From assembly GCA_020080175.1 (NCBI GenBank), contig JAGHQL010000012.1, positions 1-64,000 on the forward strand: a stretch of DNA of 64,000 nucleotides. Direction: 5' to 3'. Shown one piece after another: positions 38,653-50,900 of the stretch. Each line of letters begins with the position of its first letter. Position 1 is the first letter of the stretch. Source of the DNA: Glutinoglossum americanum (lineage: Eukaryota; Ascomycota; Geoglossomycetes; Geoglossales; Geoglossaceae). The position numbers and the translations under genes were made by a program. Below the pieces are notes generated by a model. The model made no database searches. It had not been told where the DNA came from and saw only the letters and a program-made list of their open reading frames with translations.

Positions 38653-41600
38653 TCATGCAGACGAAAGGAATTTCAGTACAGACTCTTTCTCACCAACCGG
38701 CAACATCGACAAAACCTGCGCAACACCCTTCAAACCACCCTCTTTATTGCCTCTGAGGAGGGCCGCAACATCACTTGCCACGCTCTCTTGTTTAAGCTGT
38801 TCGAGCTTGGAGTGAACGTCTTTCCTGTTCTCCTCATACCACGTTGCAACCGCACGGTCGTCAGTGTCGAAGCTGGGAACGCCACACCATGCCTCAAGGG
38901 TCTGAAGATTGCGAGCGCGCGGTATTGGGCCTCTGCTGGAAGCCGAGGCCATCTTTTTGAGGAGGTACTCTTCATTCAAGCGTCTTCTCAGCCTCCAGTA
39001 GAAGAAACGCCTAGCCTCTTGCCATCTCAATGGCTGTCGGATGGTACCCTTTGCTTCCATACGTCCAGCACGGTCATGCAAGTCGGCGAACTGGAGGGAA
39101 ACCTGTGAATAAACCGGCAATAGCAGAGCTTCTCTTTGGGCCATTTTAACCTTGATGTTGGATTGTTCATTAGGGGTGAGATCCTTGTTAGCAAGAGCAC
39201 GTTTAAGGTTGCCGTAAGAAGGATCGAGGCGAGCCATGGTATCAAGCTGTCGGTCGCGGCGGAACTTAATGTTAACGATTCCTTCTGGCTCAAGTATACC
39301 GCCACGAGATTCCTCGTCCGCATACATTTCCATCATATCCGCATTTATGGTTGGGTCAACCACGACCTAGCAAAGTATGAGCGATTGCGGAAAGAGATCG
39401 TTTGGAAATACTTACCCAAGAACCACCACGCAGTTCGCCAAACGGAGGGATGTATACAAATACAGGCTGTTCGTATTTGACCAGAGCGTCAACGATATAA
39501 GAACCATATTTGAGTACTTCGTTGTACATGTCACGTTGGCCGCCGGAAAAGCCTCTCCAGTTAGCCAGAATCATCAATGGGAGTTGCTCCCCATTGTTAA
39601 AATCCTTAATTGCTTGAGCCGTCTTAAACGCGGAGTTGGGGTACCACACCCCACCGGCCTCATTCGTGATCTGTTCGATGGAGTCGGGGTTGGCTGGGTC
39701 CGCGGGGGTGATATTCTCGACAGAACGTGACTCGACGCCAATGACACCGATAGGTATACCACCCAAGCGAGCACGACCAACCACGACAGTCTTGGCCCAT
39801 CCAGCCAGAGTTTCTTGGAACGAATCTTTATCAAAGAGGCCCGAGAGAAACCCTTCATCGTCTTCTTTACCGCCAATAAGCCATCTGACATCGATTGCCT
39901 GCTTTGGCGGAGGCATGTACGTCACATCTCGATCCCAAGTATCAACAGACGGTGCTATGGGTACTGGCGAGTTCTTCTTGTCCGGAACGTAAGACATCCA
40001 CTCGACTATCTTTGAAACACCCTCAAAGTCGTCGTTTGCAGTCATATGTGACACTCCGTTTTTGTACATAATTTGAGTGCCACCCAGTTGCAAATTAGAT
40101 GTATAAACCTCACGTCCTAGCAACTTGTTGATAGCAGCAGCTCCAGTTAGAATAATAGGTTGACCCTCAATCTGGATAGCACGTTGGCCAAGACGGACAA
40201 GGTATGCACCAATACCTATAGGGAATGGTTAGCACAGAGCAGATGTGATAAGACTTTGGTAAAACTGACCGACTGATCGACAAGTCACAAGCGTGATGGT
40301 GAAGATGTCCTCATATGCTTTAGAGGTGGCCCCAGCAATGAGCCCGGAGCCCTTGAGACATTCCACCCCAAGGCCATCCTCTGCACCAATGATGGTAGTA
40401 ATCTTGTGTCTCTCCTCGCCATCCTCTATAATCCTCTCCGTGATTACGTCTCTTGTCTTACCGTCCTCAAACCGCTTCTTAACTTCAGGTGTTAGGTAAA
40501 GATACTTAAATCCCGCCTCAGGCTTTTCTGGGTCATTCCAAGCAACTGAGAAGTGTGGAATTAGCTCTTCAGCCATCCCAATTCGTGCCCCTGAGTTAGC
40601 GGACAGGTAGATCCTTGGGATGCCAAGCTTCCTAGCAAGCTCAGTGCACATATGGAAGAATTTATCCTCCGTCGGGCCAAAGGAACCAATCTTGAACGTG
40701 ATGTCGTTGGCAATAATGATAAATCGTCGACCACGAGGGTACTCTGGAGTCTTTGCGGTGATAATCCACCCAACCATGCCATGGGTATTTGTGCCTGGTT
40801 CGCGCGAGACTTCGACTAGATTGTCGTTGTCATCCAATACAAGCTCGCTATATTCAATGCATTCGCCAGTTGGTGGCTGCTTTTCTGAGAGAATCGAATG
40901 CTTAGCAATAGCCTTAGTCCAGCTGTTCTGGAAGGCTTGTCTGAACAGCTCTGGAAAATCGTAGACATATTGCGTTCCCATCAAATGAGCCTTATATCGC
41001 TTCGGCTGTAACCATTCTTTGGTAGGATACGGTGTCGAAACAGATCTAAGATGCATCGAACCAGTCTTTGTTGTCCCGCCAATGCTTTGGAAAACCCACT
41101 CTCCACTCTTCTTCTCTGACTTCCTCTCTGCATAGAGCTCAACCTGAATGATGTATCCTGAGGTGTTGGTGATAACCACGCGTAGAGGGTATGGCAGCCC
41201 AGTCGTCGGTTCGGTACAGATAATACGGATCTCCGCACCGGTGACTCGGAGCCTCCAGGCACGACGACCGAAGCGCTCCAGGAAGCCAGCGAGCGCCTCC
41301 TCGACCTCTTGCGGCTGTAAGGGAAACACAGGAGAAAAGTTGATAAAGATGTGGTTAAGGTCAGAGTTATTGTTTCCAATAATCTCCAAAGCATCAAGGA
41401 TATCGTTCATCAATCTGTCCGCCTCCGAAATTAAGTATTCTGTGCCAGGAATATCGTCTCTCAACCGTCCGGCGCGGACCACTGCACGAGTGAAGTATCG
41501 CTTGTCGCTCTCCACGCCCTTGCCGATGGCTTCGTAAACATGGATATTTCTATTCTCCGTGAATACGGGTTTGATATTGAATTTCGAAAGTCGCCCTAGC

Positions 41601-44600
41601 TCAAGCTGGAAGGCCAGGGCTGGTTCGATATGCCGAATGCTCTTGTCTTCCTCATAAGTTGGGCCCCTAAATGTAAAGTAGCCAGGATATGTACCATCCG
41701 CATGGCCGCAGATGAATGTAAGTCGACGGACTCGTCTCGAAAGAAGTTCCCCCTTGTAGTCTTTGACGATGGGTGTTATTTTCGCAAGGATCTCTCCATC
41801 TTCAAGGCTTTCGACATCACGGATAGCCACATTACAAACCGCGGTAAGTTCATCGTCGCTGTCCAGTCTCGGAATAGGAATCCTACGCCTTCCAGTTAGG
41901 TCCGGCATCAGACCATTGGGAGCCCGTCTCTTAGATCCCGGAATAGCCAACTGCTCGAGGGCCCTCATCAGATATTCTTCAGCCTCGTCAATGTACTGAA
42001 TTGGAACAATAACACCCTTTCGAGTGGGCTCGCTCTCATTCCTATTCACGAGATATGACATGTCGCTAATCGAATTTATTTTTCTGAACGAACTGCCATC
42101 CCCCAATGTCGGTGTTGACGGGGAAGAGGTGAAAGCCGATGAAGCCGGCATCCCAAACTCAGAGTGGCCAACTTTTCGAAGTAAAAAGTCCCACGAGATT
42201 AGGTACGGTGGCTCACTATCGTTGTGATAGCAAATATCTTTCAAGGTGTATGCACGATACGCGCGGCGGACGTATACTTCTAAAGCAGCCAGTGAGACCC
42301 AGGGATCATTATGGCCGAAAAAGATGGGAAGTACGTCAAAGACTGTGTACTTCGAATCAACAACCTCTTTCATGACCTCCAAATTTGGTTCACGGTGCTC
42401 CCATCCAGTCTCACCATATCTAGATTCCACGACAGAAGATCGGAGAATATGCTCCATTTGGGCAGCTCGCTCTTCTAAAGAAGGCAATGCGCATTGTATG
42501 AGCACCTCTCGTGCCTTCAACGCGACCTTTGTGGCAGGCCTCGACTCGAGCTCCGTCAGTTTCTTGAGCAACGGTCTGAAATGCTTGGCAACATTCCCAG
42601 CATTCGGCTTGTTAGGCTTATATTCATCAAGGATAGCAAGAATGAGGTTGTTTTTCGCCCCGATTCTGCTATGAGACAAGACCACTTGCACAATCTTAAA
42701 GACGTCATCTTTATGTTCGTCCCTGAGTTTTAAGATGACGTCTTCCTCTCGAGCGTTGCGGCCGGAGAAAAGTCTCTCACACTCCCAATACTGATCGAGT
42801 AAGGATGTGAAAACATGATATTCGTGAACTTTGGCGCCTTCCGCATACCGATTCATAACATCGACCAGTGGCGATAGCGCAGATCGCAAGAGCTCAGCAT
42901 CGCTAGGCCTGACATTCTCATCAATAAACCTCTTCAGCGCTTTCGATAGTTGTTTAGCCGGGAACTCGGCCTTTCGTGCCTTAGCCCGATCCACAATGTG
43001 ACTGAACTGTGCGTCCAACTTTTGGGGCATGCGGGCATGTAAGGCAGAGAATTGGGCGGACCATTCTCCATACGGTAGCTCCGGGGTTTGGAGCACTTCA
43101 ATGAGCTCTTTGAGTGTCGATGACATGATGACCGAATTGTCAAAGCCCATAAGGATGTTTTTCAGGATGTTGTATAGCAGAGTAAATCGCTGTGACGGTT
43201 TGTTTCCAACAACTTGCGGTGGCCCCAATTCCGGAAGCTGGCCCAAAAATGGCTTTGCCTGCTTAATCCTCGATGGGTCGTCAAGAGCCAAGATACCAAG
43301 GATATCCCCAGCCTCGAGAGTAGCCCCTGGTTGCTTAATTAGTTGTACAATGCCGTCTTCCTGTGCCAGAAGAGGCATGTACATCTTCATCACTTCAACT
43401 TCGGCGAAGGCCTGGCCCGCTTTCACATGCTCTCCGTTCTCAACGGTAAATTTCACCAGCTTTCCAGGGCTAGGAGTGCGGAGCTGGGTCGGGTCATTCT
43501 CCTGCTCGAGTAGGCAAGTCTTCCCATCAACACTTAGTCGAGTTGCGCCAACCTCCTCTTTCCAGTAAAGGTTGTGGCTCTTGCCGCCGAGAAGCACAAG
43601 CAGACCGCCGTCAGCAAGTGCTCTGACGCCAATAGAGCATTTAGAACCATTGATAAAAAGGTGGTAGCTGTCCAAGCTTGATCTAGTCGCAGTAAACTTG
43701 TAGCGGTCTCCTTCGTAAATAAAGTCGATGGGGAAGACTGTTTTCAGAATATCTTTCGCTGGGACCTGACCCTTCTCAAGGCTCGCGCTGTACTCTGCAA
43801 TGCAGGCCTCGCTTGCGGCATGGGCTTTGGTGACAGCCCCGCAGATGACTGCGAGCACGGGGTCGGGGCGTTCGGCCGTCAACTTCTTAGAAATCAATTC
43901 ATCAAGCCACCCGGTTGTGATGGTATTTTGCTCGAAAGCCGGCGTCTCCAAAAGTTTTATCAGGTATTCGACAGTAGTTCTGAAGTCACCACGGATGCTC
44001 AATTCCTTCAGAGCAACAACCATATGTTTGCGAGACGCGGATCGGTTTTCGCCGTATGCAAAGATATGACCAAATTGGCTGTCAGAGAAGCTGTGGATCC
44101 CACCTTGTGAGCTGACAGAAAAATAGCCCCAGACGTTGGAGCTACTTCGGAAGTTGAGTTCGTGCATCATGCCACTGGACGGCTTGAAGCCTTCCCCAGG
44201 ATCTTCCGAGGTGATACGGCAAGCAGTGGTGTGGCCTTTTGGCGTTGGTCTCCTTTGCGTTTTTATGCTATTCTCGCTAGAAAAGTCAAAATCGATCTCT
44301 GATGCAGAATTCGGATCGGCTCCATAGAGTAACCGGATATCACGAATGCGATGCAGTGGGAGGCCCATAGCAATCTGAAGTTGCGCAGCTGGAAGGTCGA
44401 CGCCAGTGACCATCTCAGTGGTTGGGTGTTCCACCTGCAACCTAGGGTTCAGCTCCAAGAAGTAGAACTTGTCTTCCGCGTGCGAATAAAGGTACTCGAC
44501 TGTTCCTGCGGAGACGTAGCCGACCAATCTACCCAACCTCACCGCAGCTTTCTCCATGGCATGGAATGTCTCAGGTCTCGCAATCGTTACGGGAGCCTCT

Positions 44601-45907
44601 TCGATGATCTTCTGGTGTCTGCGTTGAACGGAACAATCTCTCCCGAACAGGGAGATGTTGTTACCATACTCATCCGCAAGAAGCTGAACTTCCAAATGTC
44701 TTGCATTGCCGGCAAGCTTCATTATGAAAATTGGGGATCCTGGGACTTCGCTAGACGCAGCATTGTATAGGCTAACGAAGTTCTCCTCGCTATCGACTTT
44801 TCGAATACCTTTACCACCTCCACCTTCCGACGCCTTCACCATTACAGGAAAACCAATCTCCTTGGCTTTTCGCAGGCCTTCTTCTGGCGAATGCGTGCAG
44901 CCCTTATCATACACGCTATCATCGACAGTAACAAGTCCGGTGTCCTTGTGGACATGCACTTGGTCCACCCCTGTACCAGACCAAGGAATGCAAGGGACTT
45001 TGGCATGCTGGGCAACAATAGTCGAAGAAATTTTATCTCCTAGGGACCGCATTGCCGATCCTGGAGGACCAATAAAAACGATCTTCTTGTGTGATGCGGC
45101 CAGCGATTCCGGTAATTTTGGGTTCTCCGAGGCGTGGCCCCTACATACTCATTAGCTGTGCCCAAAAACAGTCCAAGGGAGAATGTGATACCATCCGGCC
45201 CACACCGCATGGACGCCCATCCTCTCTGCAACATCCACAATCAGCTCGACATTTGCGTAGTTGTTATTATTGGTTCCTCCCGGCACCTATAATTTCTGGC
45301 GTTAGGCGCTGTAATTTGCTCTACTCTGTCAAGCAAGCCAAAAAAAAAATTTTTTTTTCCAAAAAGATCAACCACCTTCCAGCCCAACCAATCAGGAGTT
45401 CAGTTCCTCGGGCTTCTACATTCCCAGAAAAATGGAATCCTCGAAATCAAGAGTCGGACATACCTCAACATATCGATCAGCCATTCTGATGTAGTCTGCA
45501 TTAGCCTGCAAATCCTCCGGGGTAGCCATCACGGTAAATTGAATCGCCCTCTCATCTCCAAACGTCTCGTATGCCCATTTTCTTACAGATCTGATCTCCT
45601 TTACGGCAGCAATACCGTTATTGGCGATGAGAACCTGCATGGATCAAGCAGTTAGACAAAACCGTCCCTATTTTGGCTTGCAGGTAACCCGGGTGGAGCG
45701 AGAACTTACAGAGGTAATGACTGTGTGGCCGTCATGGCTTGCCACAAAGTCCTTTACGGCGCTGGGTGCTGCAACGTCTAATCTATTGCCCCCGATAAAA
45801 TGAGACGGAAGGTTGTGTTTGGCTGCGTACGCAGAGGGAGCGCCATTAAGAACGGGCTTGGTCACCCCGTTCGTATGCGAGGCCGAAACAGCGTCTTGAC
45901 TGGCCAT
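38653..45907 (-). CDS. accA: Acetyl-CoA carboxylase
   Basis: Biotin enzyme that makes malonyl-CoA, the committed step of fatty-acid synthesis, in the cytosol. Exons 45710-45907, 45464-45634, 45192-45286, 40270-45140, 39416-40215 and 38653-39366 total 2282 aa, the expected size. Biotin carboxylase comes first ([23 protein letters not shown]-grasp loop [26 protein letters not shown]). The biotinyl lysine sits in [12 protein letters not shown] near residue 736. The large central domain follows, then the carboxyltransferase (N part with [14 protein letters not shown]-type sequence, C part with [20 protein letters not shown]). Five introns, four of them near the ends, leave a 4.9-kb central exon. 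Intron 2 contains an A-run/T-run near 45341-45358. All signature motifs are intact. Confidence 0.98.
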
Positions 45908-47249
45908 AGTTCCGGTGCTGTTGTTGCTCGGTGACGAGCGAATGTAAAGGAGCTCGCCAGGTGAATGGGCGGTTGTAAGGACGACGAGCTTTCAATCGTG
46001 ATACGTATGAACAGTAACGGGAGCGAACAAAGGGGTTAACCTGACGTGCGTCAGAGCAAGAATCGTGAGTGTATTGAACTCGCAGCTTGGGGATCGGGAC
46101 GTAATGAGAGAGAAGAGCGAAGAGTGTCGAAGTTTTGTTTCGGAAGAGAGTACCTCTGCTACGGAGTCCGAAGCTGAAAGCTCCAATAAGCAGCAGCAAT
46201 CAGCTCCTTAAAAAAGGAAAGTCCGCTTCCCTCCCGACAAAGCTGTTGGGCAGTCGGCTAACAGGGGCCGCAGGGATCGCTCTGGTGTAAAACCCCCCCA
46301 ATGACGTTTTGTTCCACACCCTGACCCTCCGGACCCGCAGAAGCCTTGCCAGTCCAATGCGAGCCTGCGCCTCCTTGTGGAGGGTTCCCGATCTGGTTTG
46401 AATGGTTGATGGTTGGCGAGTTGGTGCGATGGGGCCTGCGTGCAGGTTGTGCGATCGGGAGCAAGGGGGGGTGCCGATGCAAGGACCCAGAACTGTTGGG
46501 TCCAGTTCCGAGAAATTTGCGGAGGTTCAAGTAAGGAGGCTACGCGTGCTAAGCGTTCGTTGGGGCTGAGCGGGTCTACGCCGACCCGTCCGACTATTCC
46601 TGTCCCGCAACGCCATTCGCCATTCAACCATTTATCGACCTTATTATGGGACTTCTCAATCCCATCCCATCCGCCAGTTTACCAGTTCTCACGTGGCAAA
46701 ACCAGCGTCGCAGATCCTAAGCCTGTCAGCGAGAAACGCTGTTACGCAAGGATAAAGTCTCTCTTGACGTTCCACGGCTTACTCAGATACCCGCGCTAAC
46801 TGACACTTACTGTATCTGTATATATATACGTGTCCTCAGAGGTGAGTTCCCTATCACTCGATCTATTCAACAGAGTTACTCGCCCCGAAATTCCGGAATT
46901 TCATTCTGCGCATACAGCGGCATTATCCGCGCGAACGTATGTATATACACACATGCAGCGAAGGTAACTATGTAGTGGTATTATGTGATCGTAACTAAAA
47001 GAGCCCTGTTACCATCATTGCTATACCAGCCATCCAAGCAAACGCGCCTCATGACAGCCAAGAAACACCGCAATGACGAACTACTCCCTCCCCAGGCAAA
47101 AGCGCAATGAAAAGCAAATGGAGTTCGCGTTAACGCAGCCCCCAAATGCTCCCGGTCGAAAGCCATGAAAGAAACGTCAGCGCTCAGTTGTAGATGCGTC
47201 GAATCCTTCCGATGACAGAACATTTCAAGAGAAATCCAAGGCCACACAT
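45908..47249. promoter_or_regulatory. accA upstream region and nudE 3' flank
   Basis: 1.34 kb, both neighbours on the minus strand. It should hold the accA promoter and 5' leader and the nudE 3' UTR. Overlapping frames on both strands at 46208-46800 are Pro/Arg/Gly-rich with no family signature. A short TATATATA run lies near 46819-46829. No gene called. Confidence 0.55.
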
Positions 47250-49130
47250 CTAATACGTTTCCCCAACGCCGCTTAGTTTTCTCCTTACCGGGGGTCCCAT
47301 TTCTCCCTCTACATCTCGCAGTCCTAGACCTGAGCTCGTCCGCCTTGCGCTCGGGGTCATTGCTAGACCGAACCCTGGGCCACCGCCGCTCTGCCGTTTT
47401 GGTATTCCCGATGGTGTTGGAATGGCCGACCCCTGTAGCAAGTCACTTTTGTTTATCGTACTCCGTCGAGATGTAGGAGTAGAAAAGCCGAGATCCTTTT
47501 CCTCAATGCCATTTACACTTGCCGAGTGTCCATGCATTGAGGCGTAGCTCCCCCCAACAGAGGAGCGTGGCCGTCTGCTATCAGCCACAGCACTGCTAGA
47601 ATAATGCCCAAGAGGAGTTCTCGAACCAGAAACACTTGCGCGGCTACTCGGTCGTTGAGTCATGCTGGCGTGGCTAATAGAACTACGGCTCGTCGTACTA
47701 GCTCTGCTGCTGGGGCGACTCCCACTAGGTCTCCTATCTCCTCCAGCGCCATTCAAAGACAAACGACTAACGTGTTGTGCCGACAACGGAGTAGTCTCTA
47801 GGCCATCTCTGACGGAGGACGCGGTACTCGCGTTGCTGCCACCAGTTCGTTTCTTATGGCTGCGCACTGTCACTGTAGCAGGGATGTATGAACTCTGACT
47901 GAGTGTATCCACAGTTGTTGGAGATAGACGCGGAGGCGTATGAACCGGAGCCGGAAGCTTAGAGCGTGCTGAATGGACCCGTTGTTCAAGGCGTTGCATT
48001 TGACCAATGAGACCGCGGATTTGACGGAGCGAGCTTGAAGATGGTAAAGTCGATGCTATTGGCCCATTAGGTCTAGATACAGTACGGCTAGTGACAGACG
48101 GAGTAGAACGACCACTGCTGATAGGGATGGAGGGGCCCCTAGAATGCCGAGGACGAGCAGATTGGAAGTGAGAAGGACGGGGTGTGGTATTCGCGTCTTC
48201 CGTCACAGCTCTCGATTTCGCTGGGGGGTTCGGTGTTTTGGGAGGTGCGACCGCTGTTGCCGAGGCCTCGGATATCGGAGGTGATGGCGGAGTTGCCGTC
48301 TTAGAGACTACAGTAGAAGCTGACTTTGAAGGAGGGGTTGACATCATGGGAGACGAAGTGGTAGAAGTGGGAGACGACTCAGATACTGGGGAGTGTGGAG
48401 CATTTCCACCCGTCACAAGTAGTGGTGGGTGACGGTGCCTTTCCGCCGCTGTCTCCAAGTGTCGTAGTTTCTCCTGGTTTATCTCTGCTTCGATTTTGAG
48501 ATCCGACAACTCGTCTCTTAATCGTTGTGTCTCGATTCGCAAAGACTCTCGCTCTTGCTCGCCAATCTGGATTTCTGACTCGAGCATAACTGCTCGCTCT
48601 ATCGCAACGTTGTACTTGGATTCTAGGTCTTCTAACGAGGATGTCGTATTCCTTGCTTGACGCTCAAAATCATCATTTGCAACCTCGATGTCCCTCAGTT
48701 TAAGCTGGATAGTCCTAGTTGTATCACGTAGAGTTGTGATCTCCTTCTGGAGGGTGTTCTGAACCGCATTTGCCTCCGACTTGGATTGCTTGTATTTTGT
48801 CTGGCGCGCGAGTCAGCCGCAGGTGTCGAAGTTTCATCCACTTAGAGAAGGCCGGTTGTAGACCATTCGGGTTTATAAGAACGCTAGACTAACCTTCCAT
48901 TCATCGACCTCAAACCCCAGACTCTCCACCTTCTCCTGTAACTGTCTCTCCCTCTTCTCCGAGGCTTCAACATCCTTCTCTAATTCTGTCTCGAGCTCTC
49001 GACTTGAAGCCTGAAACTCGGCAAGTTCTAGCTCCAGCTGTTCGTATTGCGATTTATAGTAAGCGAGCGCGTGCTCCAAAGATGAAGACTCATTCGGAGG
49101 AGATGAAGGCAGTTCATCCAGCGACGGCAT
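47250..49130 (-). CDS. nudE: Nuclear distribution protein NudE
   Basis: Links LIS1 (NudF) to cytoplasmic dynein for nuclear migration along hyphae. Exons 48894-49130 and 47250-48800 give 595 aa, close to Aspergillus NudE. Residues ~15-190 are a continuous coiled coil ([40 protein letters not shown]), the LIS1- and dynein-binding part. The rest is Ser/Thr/Pro/Arg-rich and disordered, with SxIP-like and RxS sites. Such tails carry phosphorylation and microtubule-tip contacts in the family. Start [20 protein letters not shown] fits NudE homologues. Confidence 0.92.
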
Positions 49131-50223
49131 GATCCGTAGTTATCCTGTTCTGGTGGTCGAAATATGCGATGAGAGGGTTCGAGGTTTTAGACCAAGGCTG
49201 GTCGGTAGCGTTCTAAAGCAGGTCTACGGTGTTGCGAAAGCTCCTGTCGTGAGGTGTAAAACTATCCGCTCTACTCTCCTGTCGCAATAAGCCGCTTGTT
49301 TGTTGTTAAGATCCTCTGGAGCTCTCCCTCTCTCTCTATCCTTAATCCAAGACCGCTGCGTCCTAATTTAAGCCTCTGGTGCCTTCCCGTCGTAATCACA
49401 CGTCTCCTAGGAATCCGTCCGGTAGCCGTAGGATCTATCGTCGACAAGATCGTTGGTTGTTGTTCTCGTGGATGATCTCGCTGCTCAGGGGTGGCTGACA
49501 TGGCAACGAAAGCAGAGGCTTGGCGTTCGGCCCAGCCTGCCTCGATGAGCAACACAGCGACGTCAAGCGACATTCGATACACGTTGCACGAAGGTCCGAA
49601 TTCGACTCATAGTTCCCTCAAGAACCTATCAACCACTCCCAAATCCGACGATCGCAATCTAAGGCTAGGGGACCAGCATTCAAGCCCTCGGCAAGAAAAA
49701 TCGAAGACGGTCCCCAGATAATCGAACACCACAACCCAATGTCTAACATAAGTCAAGTACTGGCAAAGCTATAGTCTACCTATGTAGATCGCTCCACGAT
49801 TTCTATGATTAAAGCTATGAAAAGACTTCTCCACCAACGTCTCTTACATCTTTGCGTATCTCCTACAACGAGTTTAAAATAGGCTGTCACTACAGAGATC
49901 CTTTAGTTGTGGTCTACATGTCCATCGACAACCGATCCTACTATTCTAAGTTGCATGTACTAATATTCCTAAATGGTTGACCACCACGCGTCTATGACTT
50001 TGCCCGTCTCGATACACTTTTCCATGTTTCTGACTCAGTCACATTAAAATGGAGTGCTTGTCACATCAAACAGAACACGCCGACGCAGCCGTAATACCCA
50101 CAACACCCAGTTCTAAATAAGTGGGATAGGAAAAAGACCTTATGCTATACTCCGAACCTACCCCGAGTCTATCCCTACTTTCTACCCGCGCGAACCTCCC
50201 TCTTTCGTTTTGCTTTTCTTTTT
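49131..50223. other. nudE upstream region and gene-poor flank
   Basis: 1.1 kb with the nudE promoter near 49131-49400. A CT-rich tract lies at 49320-49340. One modest plus-strand frame (49500-49721) is listed separately. The rest is featureless to me. Confidence 0.5.
49500..49721 (+). CDS. Possible small ORF, 73 aa, unrecognised
   Basis: A polar, Ser/Thr-rich frame starting MATKAEAWRSAQPASMSNTA with a balanced amino-acid composition, divergent from nudE. No domain, signal peptide or membrane segment. It overlaps a minus-strand frame of similar length, so it may be chance. Confidence 0.22.
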   Translation: MATKAEAWRSAQPASMSNTATSSDIRYTLHEGPNSTHSSLKNLSTTPKSDDRNLRLGDQHSSPRQEKSKTVPR

Positions 50224-50900
50224 CTATTTCACTTCGGAGAAACTCACCAAGTAGTCTTCTTCCAAGCCGCGAGCCTTACTACCAGACCCCTCTTCAAGCT
50301 TCTTTCCAAGCTTGTCTTCTCCATCGCCTAGCTGGTCCCGTCCGAGTAGTGAAGCTGTACTATTGTGCGATGCGAGCAGACTGTTCCGCTGAGCAGGTAC
50401 CTCTTGCGTCTCGCGAAAAGACTGTTTGACGCAGGCAATGCTGGACCGCGATGGGGTTTCGCTTGGCTGGACAGATATCTCAGAGTGACCATCTATCTCG
50501 AAATCCCTCGGATTTATCGCAGAAACCTGACCGACTCCACACCACGGACTATCCTTCCTGGTTTGATCCAACCAGAGCTGCAGAGGGCTCTCTCCAGGGA
50601 TGGCAGAAGACCCAAAACCTGTCCCACCAGGTCGCCAGCTTCTGTCCACAGTATGGAATGGCGCTTGCGCTCCGTCTCCAGGGGTGTTGTCGTCCTACGG
50701 TCAGAAGCTCCATCAGCCGTGGACCATGTCATCGTGACGGTGCAACACCTGAAGAAAGCGGCGGAACCATCAAAAGAAAGTATCCATAAATTGGTTACCT
50801 TGAGAGGAACCACTTTTTTCATAGGGCTTCGTCCGCCATTTTCCTTGCTCCCGTTACCAACAGAGCAACTAATGCCACGCCCTCCATAGAAGTATGGCAT
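50224..50900 (-). CDS. Hypothetical protein, about 190 aa, unrecognised
   Basis: Proposed exons 50799-50900 and 50224-50694, joined by a 104-nt intron (GTAACC ... CTGAC ... CGTAG). The product starts MPYFYGGRGISCSVGNGSKE and continues DDNTPGDGAQAPFHTVDRSW in frame. It is polar and mostly disordered, with a Gly/Lys/Glu-rich end (GDGEDKLGKKLEEGSGSKAR). A strong donor, GTGAGT, after EEDYL near 50239 suggests a further downstream exon I could not find; otherwise it ends VSFSEVK. Open frames also exist on the plus strand over the same DNA. I do not recognise it. It could be a lineage-specific gene or a spurious model. Confidence 0.4.

Noticed and set aside
46208-46800. Overlapping open frames on both strands upstream of accA
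   Set aside because: Mutually overlapping, Pro/Arg/Gly-rich, no motif; they fall in the accA promoter.
50365-50889. 174-codon plus-strand frame opposite the orphan gene
   Set aside because: Arg/Pro/Leu-rich composition typical of the shadow of a coding strand; the minus-strand model has credible splice sites and a more balanced product.
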